Positions 45,680 through 53,831 of a stretch of DNA of 64,000 bases are shown piece by piece. The DNA is taken from contig JANYGX010000017.1 of NCBI GenBank assembly GCA_025362295.1, positions 1 through 64,000 of the forward strand, in the 5' to 3' direction. The position numbers were made by a program, and so were the translations under genes. Under the pieces are notes generated by a model. It saw nothing but the letters and a program-made list of their open reading frames with translations. It did not search any database and was not told the origin of the DNA. The stretch's first letter is position 1, and every line of letters starts with the position of its first letter. This stretch comes from Sphingomonadales bacterium. GTDB lineage: Bacteria; Pseudomonadota; Alphaproteobacteria; Sphingomonadales; Sphingomonadaceae.

Positions 45680-46890
45680 GGTGCGAGTGCCAAATCGTTA
45701 AAGCCAAGTATAGCGGACATGATTGATGCAATTATGGTTGCAACCACACCGCCTAGAATAACCGTTATAGCTGGAGTGAGCACACCAATCAATCTCTGGA
45801 TTTTAAGGCGTACATCGCGGTCCAACACATCAGCCAATCGTTCAAGCATAAGACCCAATTGTGACGTTTCTTCGCCGGTTCGCAAGAAACCCAGAGCCAT
45901 TTTTGGGAAAACACCGGTTGCCGCCAAGGGGCCGGTAAGACCACCGCCTTGTTTAAGTCCGGCTGCCACTCGACCAATGGCTGCCGCCATGTAAGTGTTA
46001 GAGAGTGAACGCTGAGCAATGGTGATTGCCGTGGGTAATGGAACCCCGCCATCGACCAGACTGCCCAACACCCTCGCAAAACGAGCCGTTTCACTGTTTT
46101 TTATCAGCACACCTATTTGTGGCAGGCCCAGCATATTGCGGTGCCAAGCTTGTCGCACACTCGGCTGCTTCATCCACTGGGAAAAAGCCAAACCCGCTAA
46201 AATTATGACCACTAAAGCGTAAAGACCATAATTTTTCAGTGCATGGCTGGCCCCCATCACGGCCTCTGTCATCGGTGGCAATTTGGCCTGATTGGCTGTT
46301 ATCAAACTTTCGAATTGTGGCACAACCAACAAAAGCATTACCAGTATAACAGAGGTTGCAATGATCAGCAAAATTATTGGGTAAATCATCGATGTGGAAA
46401 GAGTTTGTCGTAAATCTTCCGCACGTTCTAATGTTTCAGAAAGTTTAGCAAGAGCTGCGCTTAATTTGCCGTTAGCCTCTCCAGCCTCCACCATGGCCCA
46501 TGCCATAGGCGGAAACAAACCCTCTGCAAAGGCCATCGCGCGGGAAAGTGGAATGCCCTCTTTAACCTGTTTGTGAAGTTCAACAAAGCCAGCTAAAACG
46601 GCATTATTATCAATATTTTCAATGCAAATAGTCAGAGCCCTATCGAGAGTCAGTCCCGCACCAAGAAGCACCGACAGTTCTCCAATTGCCTTGTTGACAG
46701 TTTTACGTGTTGCGCCACTGGATTTAATAGTTTTAGCGCGACCACCATTTGTGGAGGCTTCAACTGCATCAATCGGGGATAAACCAAGCTGACGGACCTT
46801 ATTGAGAGCATCGGGTTTGGAAATACCCTCCAGTGTGCCGCTGCGAACGACACCTGTTGCGGTCACAGCTCTGTATTTAAATTGTCCCAT
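45676..46890 (-). CDS. gspF: Type II secretion inner-membrane protein GspF
   Basis: About 404 residues from the ATG at 46890, seven bases after the gspE stop. N-terminal MGQFKYRAVTATGVVRSG, then two T2SSF domains (each a helical bundle, e.g. ELSVLLGAGLTLDRAL and FARVLGSLVDGGVPLPTA) and membrane segments such as MIYPIILLIIATSVILVMLL. It is the multi-pass platform protein working with GspE. The frame runs upstream into gspE but that part is shadow. Confidence 0.94.
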   Translation of the reverse strand: MGQFKYRAVTATGVVRSGTLEGISKPDALNKVRQLGLSPIDAVEASTNGGRAKTIKSSGATRKTVNKAIGELSVLLGAGLTLDRALTICIENIDNNAVLAGFVELHKQVKEGIPLSRAMAFAEGLFPPMAWAMVEAGEANGKLSAALAKLSETLERAEDLRQTLSTSMIYPIILLIIATSVILVMLLLVVPQFESLITANQAKLPPMTEAVMGASHALKNYGLYALVVIILAGLAFSQWMKQPSVRQAWHRNMLGLPQIGVLIKNSETARFARVLGSLVDGGVPLPTAITIAQRSLSNTYMAAAIGRVAAGLKQGGGLTGPLAATGVFPKMALGFLRTGEETSQLGLMLERLADVLDRDVRLKIQRLIGVLTPAITVILGGVVATIIASIMSAILGFNDLALAP

Positions 46891-46897
46891 TCGCCTC

Positions 46898-48589
46898 TCA
46901 AGCCTCTCTGGTGACGCGCAACACCTCTTCAATCGTCGTCTGGCCCTCTTCTGCCTTTATTATACCATCTTCAAGCATAGTGCGCATACCAGCTGCAATG
47001 GCAGCGCGCTGAATTTCACGCGCTTCAGCCCGGTGCAACACCAGCTGACCGACAGCGTCGTCCATGACCAGCAGTTCAAGCAGTGCCACTCGACCGCGAA
47101 AGCCTGTGTGTCCACATCTGTCACAGCCAACCGGTTTGTAAAGCGTGACTATACTTTGCAATTTAATATTCACATCAATCGCTTCCAGGGCATCCTGGGT
47201 AGGCTTGAACGATTCTTTGCAATGCGGACATAGCCTTCTGACAAGGCGTTGAGCGAGAACAGCGTTCAATGTAGAAGTGATGAGAAAGGGTTCAACGCCC
47301 ATGTCCAGCAGGCGCGTAACGGCGCTGGCTGCAGTATTCGTGTGCAGTGTCGAAAGAATGGTGTGGCCGGTTAGCGCAGCCTGAACTGCCACTTGTGCGG
47401 TTTCAAGATCACGAATTTCTCCAACCATCATTACATCTGGATCTTGACGCAAAAATGAGCGCAGTGCGGCTGCAAAATTCAGTCCTATCTGAGCGGACAC
47501 CTGTGTCTGGCTGATCCCGCCAAGGCGATACTCAATCGGATCTTCAACAGTCAGAATTTTCCTGTCAGTTGTATTGAGTTCTGACAGGGATGCGTAAAGT
47601 GTTGTGGTTTTACCGCTGCCGGTTGGGCCAGTGACCAGAACAATCCCATGCGGACGCTTGAGCACAGGCAAATATTTATTCAGTGTGATCTGATCGAAAC
47701 CCAATGTCTCAAATTCCAGTGCCAGATTTGATCGGTCAAGAATACGCATGACCACACTCTCACCGTGAATGGTTGGTGAGGTGGCAACACGAAGGTCGAT
47801 ATCATGACCGCGCACAGCGAGCCGCAAACGACCGTCCTGCGGCAAACGCTTTTCTGCAATGTTAAGGCCGGACATCACTTTTATACGGGAGACAAACGCA
47901 AGCTTCATAGTTGCTGGCAGTGGATCTATATCGCGCATGGCGCCGTCAATCCGAAACCGTACTGCAAGACCATCCTCATTTGGTTCAATGTGAATATCAG
48001 AAGCGCGCTCCTCAACCGCGCGTGCAATCAAGCGATTGACGGCGCGAATTACAGGAGCGTCACTGGCCAGATCCTTCAATCTTTCCAGATCAACATCGTC
48101 AGCTTCGCTGTCAATCTCACCATTATAATCTGCAACAGCACCGTAAAGGCGATCCAGTGCAGATTCCAGATCACTAGATTTTGCAACTATGGGATTGATC
48201 TTTTGGCCGCTGGCAAAACGCAATGCCTGTATGGGAAAGGGGTTAAACGGATCAACAAAAGCCACATCCATACCATGCGGTGTAAATTGCAATGGGACTG
48301 CTTTGGCATCGCGCAAAAAACGCGGTGTAACATTGGCAAGATCAAGGGCCTGTTGCGGATAACTGGCTATAGTTGCCACAGCCAAGCCTGTTGCGTCAGC
48401 AATCGCGTTGGCAAGGGCATGTTCGGAAATCAAACCGAGACGGGTGAGAACAGCATCCAACCTCTCGCCGGTTTCGCTTTGCACAAGACGCGCTCTGGTC
48501 AGGGTTTCCTGAGTGACCAAGCCACGTTCAACGACAAGCTGATCAAGGCTGTCAGGAATGTTGTTGCTATGTTGCACTACCGTAAGCAT
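46898..48589 (-). CDS. gspE: Type II secretion ATPase GspE
   Basis: About 563 residues from the ATG at 48589; a TTG ten codons earlier is possible. Order of parts: an N1E-like domain (about 1-150), an N-terminal ATPase subdomain with ASDIHIEPNEDGL, Walker A GPTGSGKTTT (321-330), an Asp box VEDPIEY, Walker B MMVGEIRD (387-394), a His box STLHTNTA, and four cysteines (454, 457, 489, 492) forming a zinc finger, as in GspE/PilB. It powers pseudopilus assembly. It is the first gene of the T2SS operon. Confidence 0.95.
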   Translation of the reverse strand: MLTVVQHSNNIPDSLDQLVVERGLVTQETLTRARLVQSETGERLDAVLTRLGLISEHALANAIADATGLAVATIASYPQQALDLANVTPRFLRDAKAVPLQFTPHGMDVAFVDPFNPFPIQALRFASGQKINPIVAKSSDLESALDRLYGAVADYNGEIDSEADDVDLERLKDLASDAPVIRAVNRLIARAVEERASDIHIEPNEDGLAVRFRIDGAMRDIDPLPATMKLAFVSRIKVMSGLNIAEKRLPQDGRLRLAVRGHDIDLRVATSPTIHGESVVMRILDRSNLALEFETLGFDQITLNKYLPVLKRPHGIVLVTGPTGSGKTTTLYASLSELNTTDRKILTVEDPIEYRLGGISQTQVSAQIGLNFAAALRSFLRQDPDVMMVGEIRDLETAQVAVQAALTGHTILSTLHTNTAASAVTRLLDMGVEPFLITSTLNAVLAQRLVRRLCPHCKESFKPTQDALEAIDVNIKLQSIVTLYKPVGCDRCGHTGFRGRVALLELLVMDDAVGQLVLHRAEAREIQRAAIAAGMRTMLEDGIIKAEEGQTTIEEVLRVTREA

Positions 48590-48785
48590 CTGAGATTCAG
48601 TCCCAAAATAATCAATCAAAATAGTTAAATATAGGGTAAACAGCGCTCTATCAAGTAATCGTTTCGGTCCGCGATATTTTGATTGGATGTAGTATAAATG
48701 TAATTTATGTCACAAAACTATCATTCATATTCCATACATGTTCTCTTGGTTAAAAGGAAAGAAATAATCTACCAAGGGTTAGATC

Positions 48786-48881
48786 ATGCTTTATTTAGTC
48801 GTCAAATTTATAGTTTTTTATGTTGCACTTTCTCTCAGGCCGAATGAAAATAAGTTTAAGCGTTATGGGATTAGCCATTAA
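48786..48881 (+). CDS. Possible 31-residue membrane microprotein
   Basis: An ATG at 48786 opens 31 codons. The product would have a hydrophobic N-terminal two thirds (VVKFIVFYVALSL) and a basic, polar C-terminal tail (KFKRYGISH), the look of a small single-pass protein. AAGGG lies 7-11 bases upstream, a fair ribosome site. It stands alone in an AT-rich 264-base gap between gspE and the sleB-type gene, converging on the latter. No family is recognised. It could be chance; confidence is low. Confidence 0.3.
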   Translation: MLYLVVKFIVFYVALSLRPNENKFKRYGISH

Positions 48882-48883
48882 CA

Positions 48884-49666
48884 TTATTTTGATTCAGGTT
48901 TCGTTGCAGGCGGATGGACGGCCAAGGCCCCGTTTTTTATAGCAATTGAAGCAACATCTATGCCCCATGTGCTAAAAATACTTGAGATTTTTTGTGGCAA
49001 CGGATTGGATATGTGATGATGTCTAGTAGAACGGCGTGTAAGAGTTGGGGCAGGTTCTTCGGTTATTGACACTATTTTTTGAACGGGCTGTGAACCTGAC
49101 TTTTGATAAAAAACATGTGCCCCAATGCGGGCAACTTCAACAAGTGAGCTGCTCCAGTACGGATTAACCCAATACGTATGATAATGTGTGATGGGTCCAA
49201 GATCAATTTCAAATTTACCATCTAGAGCTCGTGACGCTACGCGCTCAGCTTTTTGCCAGAGAGCATTAACAGGCAGACGGGCAAGAGACCCATCGCATGT
49301 AAAGGTAAATTGGCATCCGGTGCGTCGTGTTGAACCTTGATAGACGACACCGCATACAGATTTTGGGTAATTTGGTTGCTTGACACGATTAAGCACCACT
49401 TGCGCTACGGCTTCCTGGCCTAAAGTTGGTTCAGTAGCCGCTTCATAATAAACGGCAGATGTCAGGCAATCGAGGGCACGCGCCCTGTCTACCCCAAATG
49501 CAGGAAAGGTTATTGTGTCTTCTGGTTGAAACCAAGGTAAATCTAGAGGAGGCGTTGGTGGAGGAGCGGCATCATCTGTTCCGTAAGTAACGACTTCAGC
49601 ATAGCCGTGAGAGCTCATAACAAAAAGAGCGCAGTGCAGAGCAAAAAAAGTACTGCAACACTTCAT
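48884..49666 (-). CDS. Cell-wall hydrolase, SleB domain
   Basis: A protein of 260 residues with a signal peptide (cleavage near GYA-E). The central domain matches the SleB hydrolase family: LDCLTSAVYYEAATEPTLGQEAVAQVVLNRV (with the Glu expected for a lysozyme-like lytic enzyme), YPKSVCGVVYQG, CQFTFTCDG, and ITHYHTYWVNPYWS. It would cleave cell-wall peptidoglycan in the periplasm. The C-terminal 90 residues are Ser/His-rich and unrecognised. It begins 15 bases after the accA stop. Confidence 0.85.
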   Translation of the reverse strand: MKCCSTFFALHCALFVMSSHGYAEVVTYGTDDAAPPPTPPLDLPWFQPEDTITFPAFGVDRARALDCLTSAVYYEAATEPTLGQEAVAQVVLNRVKQPNYPKSVCGVVYQGSTRRTGCQFTFTCDGSLARLPVNALWQKAERVASRALDGKFEIDLGPITHYHTYWVNPYWSSSLVEVARIGAHVFYQKSGSQPVQKIVSITEEPAPTLTRRSTRHHHISNPLPQKISSIFSTWGIDVASIAIKNGALAVHPPATKPESK

Positions 49667-49681
49667 TATTTAATCATACTC

Positions 49682-50638
49682 TTAAATGCGGCCAATAGCC
49701 AGATAGCGGGCACGGCGGTCAGCCTTCAATTCAGCTGGCTTCAGCGAACTCAAGCTGCCAAGTTCCTGCTCGATGGCTTGACCCATAGTGGTGATTGCAA
49801 GGTCGCGATTGCGATGCGCTCCCCCCATCGGCTCCGGAATAATGCGGTCAATCACCTTTAAACGAAGCAGGTCCTGTGCAGTGTGCTTAAGGGCATCGGC
49901 GGCATCGGCGGCTTTGTCTGCTTTGCGCCAAAGAATTGATGCGCAACCTTCTGGTGAAATAACCGAATAAACTGCATGTTCAAACATCATCACACGATTA
50001 CCGGAAGCAAGTGCCACAGCTCCACCTGAGCCACCCTCACCAACAATAACAGATATCAGTGGCACAGAAAGATTGAGGCAAGCTTCCGTAGCGCGGGCAA
50101 TTGCTTCAGCCTGTCCGCGTTCTTCCGCTTGAACGCCAGGAAAAGCACCAGGTGTGTCGACTAATGTGATTACCGGGAATGCAAATCGGTTGGCTAGCTC
50201 CATGAGCCTTATAGCCTTACGATAGCCTTCAGGCTTTGCCATGCCAAAGTTATGCTTAAGACGACTGGTTGTATCGCGGCCTTTTTCATGGCCCATAATC
50301 ATCACAGCGCGACCATTAAATCGACCTATGCCTCCAATAATTGCGGCATCCTCAGCAAATGCCCTATCGCCGGCAAGAGGTGTGAAGTCGTCTATCAAAC
50401 GATCTACTGTATCGCTGAAATGTGGCCTGTCCCCATGACGTGCCACTTGGGTTTTCTGCCATGGGTTAAGCCTGGAATATGTATCAACCAGTAGCTGATC
50501 GACCTTGGTTTGCAGTTTGGCAACTTCAGTTGACATGGAATTTGGACCCGCTGTCACGGCTTTGACAGATGCTTTCAAATCAGCAATCTTGGCTTCAAGA
50601 TCAGCAATAGGTCTCTCAAAATCTAATATAGTGCTCAT
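49682..50638 (-). CDS. accA: Acetyl-CoA carboxylase carboxyltransferase subunit alpha
   Basis: A protein of 318 residues, full length. The N-terminal helix [19 protein letters not shown] is followed by a carboxyltransferase core with [48 protein letters not shown], and [15 protein letters not shown]. AccA with AccD moves the carboxyl group from biotin to acetyl-CoA for fatty-acid synthesis. It is 32 bases downstream of pyrD, probably in one operon with DUF952 gene, pyrD and the SleB-type gene. Confidence 0.96.
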   Translation of the reverse strand: MSTILDFERPIADLEAKIADLKASVKAVTAGPNSMSTEVAKLQTKVDQLLVDTYSRLNPWQKTQVARHGDRPHFSDTVDRLIDDFTPLAGDRAFAEDAAIIGGIGRFNGRAVMIMGHEKGRDTTSRLKHNFGMAKPEGYRKAIRLMELANRFAFPVITLVDTPGAFPGVQAEERGQAEAIARATEACLNLSVPLISVIVGEGGSGGAVALASGNRVMMFEHAVYSVISPEGCASILWRKADKAADAADALKHTAQDLLRLKVIDRIIPEPMGGAHRNRDLAITTMGQAIEQELGSLSSLKPAELKADRRARYLAIGRI

Positions 50639-50670
50639 ATAAGGCTAGATGGCTGGTTTCAGGATCAAGG

Positions 50671-51711
50671 TCAATGATGCGCTGTTCCTACGGCCTCTGC
50701 GATATTTTTAAAACCATCTCGCAATAGGAGGGTATCCAGTTCTGTTGTAATTTGTCGAATCAAACCCGGCCCTTTGTAAATCAACGCCGTATAAAGCTGA
50801 ACCAATGACGCACCGGCACAAATTTTAGTATAGGCGTCTGCACCGGAAGCTATGCCACCGACGCCAATAATTGGCAATTTTCCATGAGTAATTTTATATA
50901 TTTTGGATAAAATCATTGTGGAATTATGCATTAAGGGTTGTCCAGATAGCCCGCCAGATTCCTTCGCTTGTCGAGATAATAAAGGCATCGATCTATCAAT
51001 AGTTGTATTGCTGACAATCAAACCATCAATCTGGCGGGCGCGTGCTATGGCCGCTATAGCTTCAAGCTCACTGTCATTTAAATCTGGCGCAATCTTTACA
51101 AGCATAGGCGTTCTCGAAGCGCCCCTTGCAGCAAGGCACCGCTCGATCAATTCATCAAGAGCGTTAGCCTCTTGAAGCGCTCGAAGCCCCTGCGTATTTG
51201 GTGATGATATATTTATGGCAATATAGCTGCATAATCCAAGCACGGACTTAATACCCAGTTCGTAATCTGCTACGCGATCCTGGCTATCTTTATTGGCGCC
51301 GATATTGGCGCCGATGATGCCGCCGTTTAGAAAGCGAAATTTTAATCTTGCTACGAAAGGTGTCAATCCATCATTGTTAAAACCCAGCCTATTTATCACA
51401 GCGCGGTCTTTGGATAAACGAAATATGCGTGGTTTGGCATTGCCGTGTTGAGCAAGTGGTGTCACCGTACCTAGTTCAGCAAAACCAAAGCCAAGGTTGA
51501 GAATAGCATCTGGCACTTCAGCATTTTTATCAAAGCCTGCGGCTAAACCGACAGGATTCTGAAAATCCAGATTAAATAATTTTATATGCAGAGATTGTGG
51601 ATCAACCTGATGTTTATGCGGCATATATTTAAGTGTTTTAATAGTGAGATTATGTGCCGTTTCAGGATCAAGCAAATGCAGGACAGGACGCAAAGTGTCA
51701 AATAAAGCCAT
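50671..51711 (-). CDS. pyrD: Dihydroorotate dehydrogenase (quinone), class 2
   Basis: A protein of 346 residues. Class 2 marks: a short N-terminal membrane-contact helix (FDTLRPVLHLLDPETAH), NPVGLAAGFDKNAEV, NRLGFNNDGL, the catalytic Ser region INISSPNTQGLR, and LPIIGVGGIASGADAY near the end. It oxidises dihydroorotate to orotate and passes electrons to quinone. It follows the DUF952 gene by 2 bases. Confidence 0.95.
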   Translation of the reverse strand: MALFDTLRPVLHLLDPETAHNLTIKTLKYMPHKHQVDPQSLHIKLFNLDFQNPVGLAAGFDKNAEVPDAILNLGFGFAELGTVTPLAQHGNAKPRIFRLSKDRAVINRLGFNNDGLTPFVARLKFRFLNGGIIGANIGANKDSQDRVADYELGIKSVLGLCSYIAINISSPNTQGLRALQEANALDELIERCLAARGASRTPMLVKIAPDLNDSELEAIAAIARARQIDGLIVSNTTIDRSMPLLSRQAKESGGLSGQPLMHNSTMILSKIYKITHGKLPIIGVGGIASGADAYTKICAGASLVQLYTALIYKGPGLIRQITTELDTLLLRDGFKNIAEAVGTAHH

Positions 51712-51713
51712 GA

Positions 51714-52064
51714 TTAATATATATCGTTTTCAAAACCATCAGGGAAGCGGTGGCTGTGTCCGTCCCACGGCAATGCCCAGGAGAGCGTGACGGCGCGCTC
51801 TGACAATGCATCAAAATAATGTGGAAATAATTGGCTGCCGCGCGCGGTTTCCCATCTCAAAGAATCGCCCAATTGATCGCTATCAATTTCTACCAGCACA
51901 AGGCCTGTTATACCTTTGAAATGTTTGGCTGCCGTTTCACACACCTGTAATGCTGTTGACAAGTGGATATAGCCATCGATTGCATCCACCTCGGAGCCCT
52001 GAAAACGACCTTCACGTCGCAACGTTGCCCATTCCTTTGCATGCAAAATTTTGTATAATTTCAT
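51714..52064 (-). CDS. DUF952 family protein
   Basis: A protein of 116 residues that matches DUF952: YKILHAKEWATLRREGRFQGSEVD, then DGYIHLSTALQVCETAAKHF, LVLVEIDSDQLGDSLRWE, and SQLFPHYFDAL. Structural relatives have been compared to RNA 2'-phosphotransferase/ADP-ribosyltransferase-like folds, but no function is established as far as I know. It is the first gene of the pyrD-accA operon. Confidence 0.85.
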   Translation of the reverse strand: MKLYKILHAKEWATLRREGRFQGSEVDAIDGYIHLSTALQVCETAAKHFKGITGLVLVEIDSDQLGDSLRWETARGSQLFPHYFDALSERAVTLSWALPWDGHSHRFPDGFENDIY

Positions 52065-52135
52065 AATATATTACTCTTTTTTTTATACACACATATTAAT
52101 TGTGAAATGGCGTGTTTCTACAATACAATTGAGTT

Positions 52136-52247
52136 TTAAACTTGCAAACATTCATCACCCGAGGGAATCGAATTCGCACTTGAAGTTTCAGTCGACTCGA
52201 ACCCACACTTCGCCCGCTCCTACTCATGTAGAGAGTGGGCTTTTTTT
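52136..52247 (+). ncRNA. Candidate small RNA, about 110 nt
   Basis: A promoter-like pair, TTGTGA (52100-52105) and TACAAT (52124-52129), would start a transcript near 52136. It would end at the terminator of 52212-52247. Inside, AAACTT and AAGTTT can pair across about 45 bases, and the central part includes CGAATTCG and TTCAGTCGACTCGAACCC stretches that do not translate well. No protein gene precedes the terminator on this strand, which is the main reason to suspect an RNA. No family is recognised. Confidence 0.4.
52212..52247 (+). terminator. Strong intrinsic terminator
   Basis: GCCCGCTC pairs with GAGTGGGC (one G-T pair), and inside it CTAC pairs with GTAG around a TCAT loop, with a single bulged A. 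Seven T follow at 52241-52247. This is a textbook Rho-independent terminator for plus-strand transcription, with no plus-strand gene immediately before it. Confidence 0.85.
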
Positions 52248-52391
52248 GTCAGATATGATATATATAAAGTATGTGTATTTTATCACAGCCAATGATTCGG
52301 ATGTAACTTATTATTAGAGCAATTACTCATTTGAGGGACCAATGAGATGTTGTCGATACTAAGTTTTTTTATACTTTGCCATGGTGCTTGA

Positions 52392-53279
52392 ATGCTAGTG
52401 GCCAGATATCATACCCCATCACTATCACTGCAAACGGTTGTTATAACCTATTATCATTATGCAGCGCATATTCCTCATAGTGTATCAATGTCTGACAAGC
52501 TTTTGGGCGAACGTGCGAATATTCGCTTTTTGATAGTCGGCAATGCGCGTGTTGCCACTCGTAAGCGCACGCTCGAACCAACGCCTTCAGCCCTTGCTTT
52601 TGGCCCCAATAGTTATCCAACGACGGTAAATTTTAGTGGTCCTTTTAAAGTTTTTGGGATTGGTATTAGTGCAGCAGGTTGGGATTCGCTGTTTGATATC
52701 CCGCAAGCCTGTATTGCCGATGATGTGATTGATTTAGCGGATTTGATCGGGAGGTATGATGCTGATGCAATAACCGATGCTTTGCGTGCCTGTAGATCAG
52801 ACGCCAATATGGTGACGGTTATGGATGATTTTTGGAGCGCCCGGCTTATAAGGCGTGGAGGCTTAAAGTCTTCACCAGCTATAAGCGCTATAGAAGAGGT
52901 GTTGGAGAATAAAAATATCAATAAGGTCGAAGTGTTGGCAGAGGCCGTTGACCTCAGCCTCAGGCAATTGGAGCGATTAACAACGGAAAGCTTCGGCTAT
53001 TCACCTAAATTGTTGCTTAGGCGACAACGTTTTTTGCGTGCTTTAAAAGCGATGCGAAATTTCGAGCGAAACGATTGGCAAGACACAGTGGCTGACGAGT
53101 TTTACGATCAATCTCATTTAATCAAAGAATTTCATAGATTTGCAGGTGAAACGCCAATTCAGCTGATGTTGCGGCTTAAGCCCTTGATGGACGCGGCATT
53201 AGATATGCAATTTAATAGGGGTCCGCACAATTCGAATAGGTCGTCGATTGATATCGATCAACTGGCTGTGGCGGTTTGA
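52392..53279 (+). CDS. AraC family transcriptional regulator
   Basis: A protein of 295 residues. The C-terminal part (about residues 170-265) has the two helix-turn-helix units of AraC regulators: KVEVLAEAVDLSLRQLERLTTESFG, YSPKLLLRRQRFLRAL and VADEFYDQSHLIKEFHRFAGETP. The N-terminal part is unrecognised and probably senses a ligand. The start at 52392 is uncertain; an ATG at 52488 is an alternative. It sits upstream of the suf operon in the same direction but is separated by a terminator-like hairpin, so control of suf is not implied. Confidence 0.82.
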   Translation: MLVARYHTPSLSLQTVVITYYHYAAHIPHSVSMSDKLLGERANIRFLIVGNARVATRKRTLEPTPSALAFGPNSYPTTVNFSGPFKVFGIGISAAGWDSLFDIPQACIADDVIDLADLIGRYDADAITDALRACRSDANMVTVMDDFWSARLIRRGGLKSSPAISAIEEVLENKNINKVEVLAEAVDLSLRQLERLTTESFGYSPKLLLRRQRFLRALKAMRNFERNDWQDTVADEFYDQSHLIKEFHRFAGETPIQLMLRLKPLMDAALDMQFNRGPHNSNRSSIDIDQLAVAV

Positions 53280-53300
53280 CCCTTGACGTAAGGGCTTTTT
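53280..53300 (+). terminator. Weak terminator-like hairpin after the AraC gene
   Basis: CCCTT and AAGGG form a 5-bp stem with the loop GACGT, followed by C and five T (53296-53300). It starts right after the AraC stop codon and would separate that gene from the Rrf2-suf operon. The stem is short, so termination may be partial. TTGACG inside it could also serve as a -35 for the Rrf2 gene. Confidence 0.4.
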
Positions 53301-53303
53301 ATC

Positions 53304-53342
53304 CCCATTTAATTCATACTACAATGGTATGAATTAAATGGG
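53304..53342. promoter_or_regulatory. Perfect 16-bp inverted repeat before the Rrf2 gene (suf operator)
   Basis: CCCATTTAATTCATAC (53304-53319) and GTATGAATTAAATGGG (53327-53342) are perfect inverted copies with a 7-base spacer. The right arm ends 6 bases before the Rrf2 GTG start and includes the GGG that would serve as its ribosome site. This fits an operator for the Rrf2 protein itself, giving autoregulation of the suf operon. In RNA the same repeat would form a very stable hairpin hiding the start. It differs from the E. coli IscR sites. Confidence 0.7.
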
Positions 53343-53348
53343 TTATAA

Positions 53349-53831
53349 GTGTTAAAATTATCAAATTTTGCTGATTATGCGGTTATTATGCTGGCTCACG
53401 TCGCCCAGAGGAATTGCGACAGCGTGAATAGTGGTTGGTTTTCAGCCTCGGCCATCGCTAGTGAATTAGCATTTTCAACCCCGACTGTAACAAAGATTAT
53501 CGGATTACTGGCAAAGGCAGGCTTGCTGACTACCCAGCGCGGCGCTCATGGTGGCTTTCGTTTGGCGCTTGGGCCAGAGGCAATCAGCATCGCAGCTGTG
53601 GTCGAAGCTGTAGATGGACCTATTGCCCTCACCCATTGCACGGATCATACGACGAACGTAACGCCATGTGATCGCCTCTCCATGTGTACAGTCAGCCCGC
53701 ACTGGCAAATCATTAACCGGACAGTGCGCGATTCTCTAATGTCTCTGAGTGTCGCTGATCTTGCCAAACCCGCACCAATTTTTGATTTCAGACCCCCTCA
53801 AATGAAGGAGGTAAACCATGTCCGCGACTAG
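53349..53831 (+). CDS. Rrf2 family regulator of the SUF operon
   Basis: A protein of 160 residues from a GTG start. The Rrf2 winged helix is clear: [46 protein letters not shown], and a wing [10 protein letters not shown]. Three cysteines, C97, C107 and C113 (in [18 protein letters not shown]), are the expected ligands of an iron-sulfur cluster, as in IscR-like sensors. The protein probably represses or tunes the suf operon according to cluster supply. Its end overlaps sufB by 14 bases. Confidence 0.9.
   Translation: MLKLSNFADYAVIMLAHVAQRNCDSVNSGWFSASAIASELAFSTPTVTKIIGLLAKAGLLTTQRGAHGGFRLALGPEAISIAAVVEAVDGPIALTHCTDHTTNVTPCDRLSMCTVSPHWQIINRTVRDSLMSLSVADLAKPAPIFDFRPPQMKEVNHVRD

Larger units (their letters stand above)
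52065..52391. other. Intergenic region before the AraC gene
   Basis: About 327 bases without a convincing protein gene. It contains a possible promoter (TTGTGA 52100-52105, 18 bases, TACAAT 52124-52129) and a strong plus-strand terminator at 52212-52247, which together suggest a small RNA. The minus-strand promoter of the DUF952-pyrD-accA operon must also lie here, as well as that of the AraC gene. A possible 88-codon frame from 52051 has no ribosome site and reads as low-quality protein. Confidence 0.6.

Noticed and set aside
47804-48628. Open frame of 274 codons on the plus strand opposite gspE
   Set aside because: It lies entirely antisense to a well-supported gspE, has no ribosome site, and its product is Cys/His/Asn-rich without any family pattern. 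It is a shadow frame.
52165-52212. tRNA-like T-loop sequences (CGAATTCG and TCGAACCC)
   Set aside because: Neither strand folds into the paired T-arm, anticodon arm and acceptor stem of a tRNA, and no CCA end is found. I kept only the small-RNA idea.
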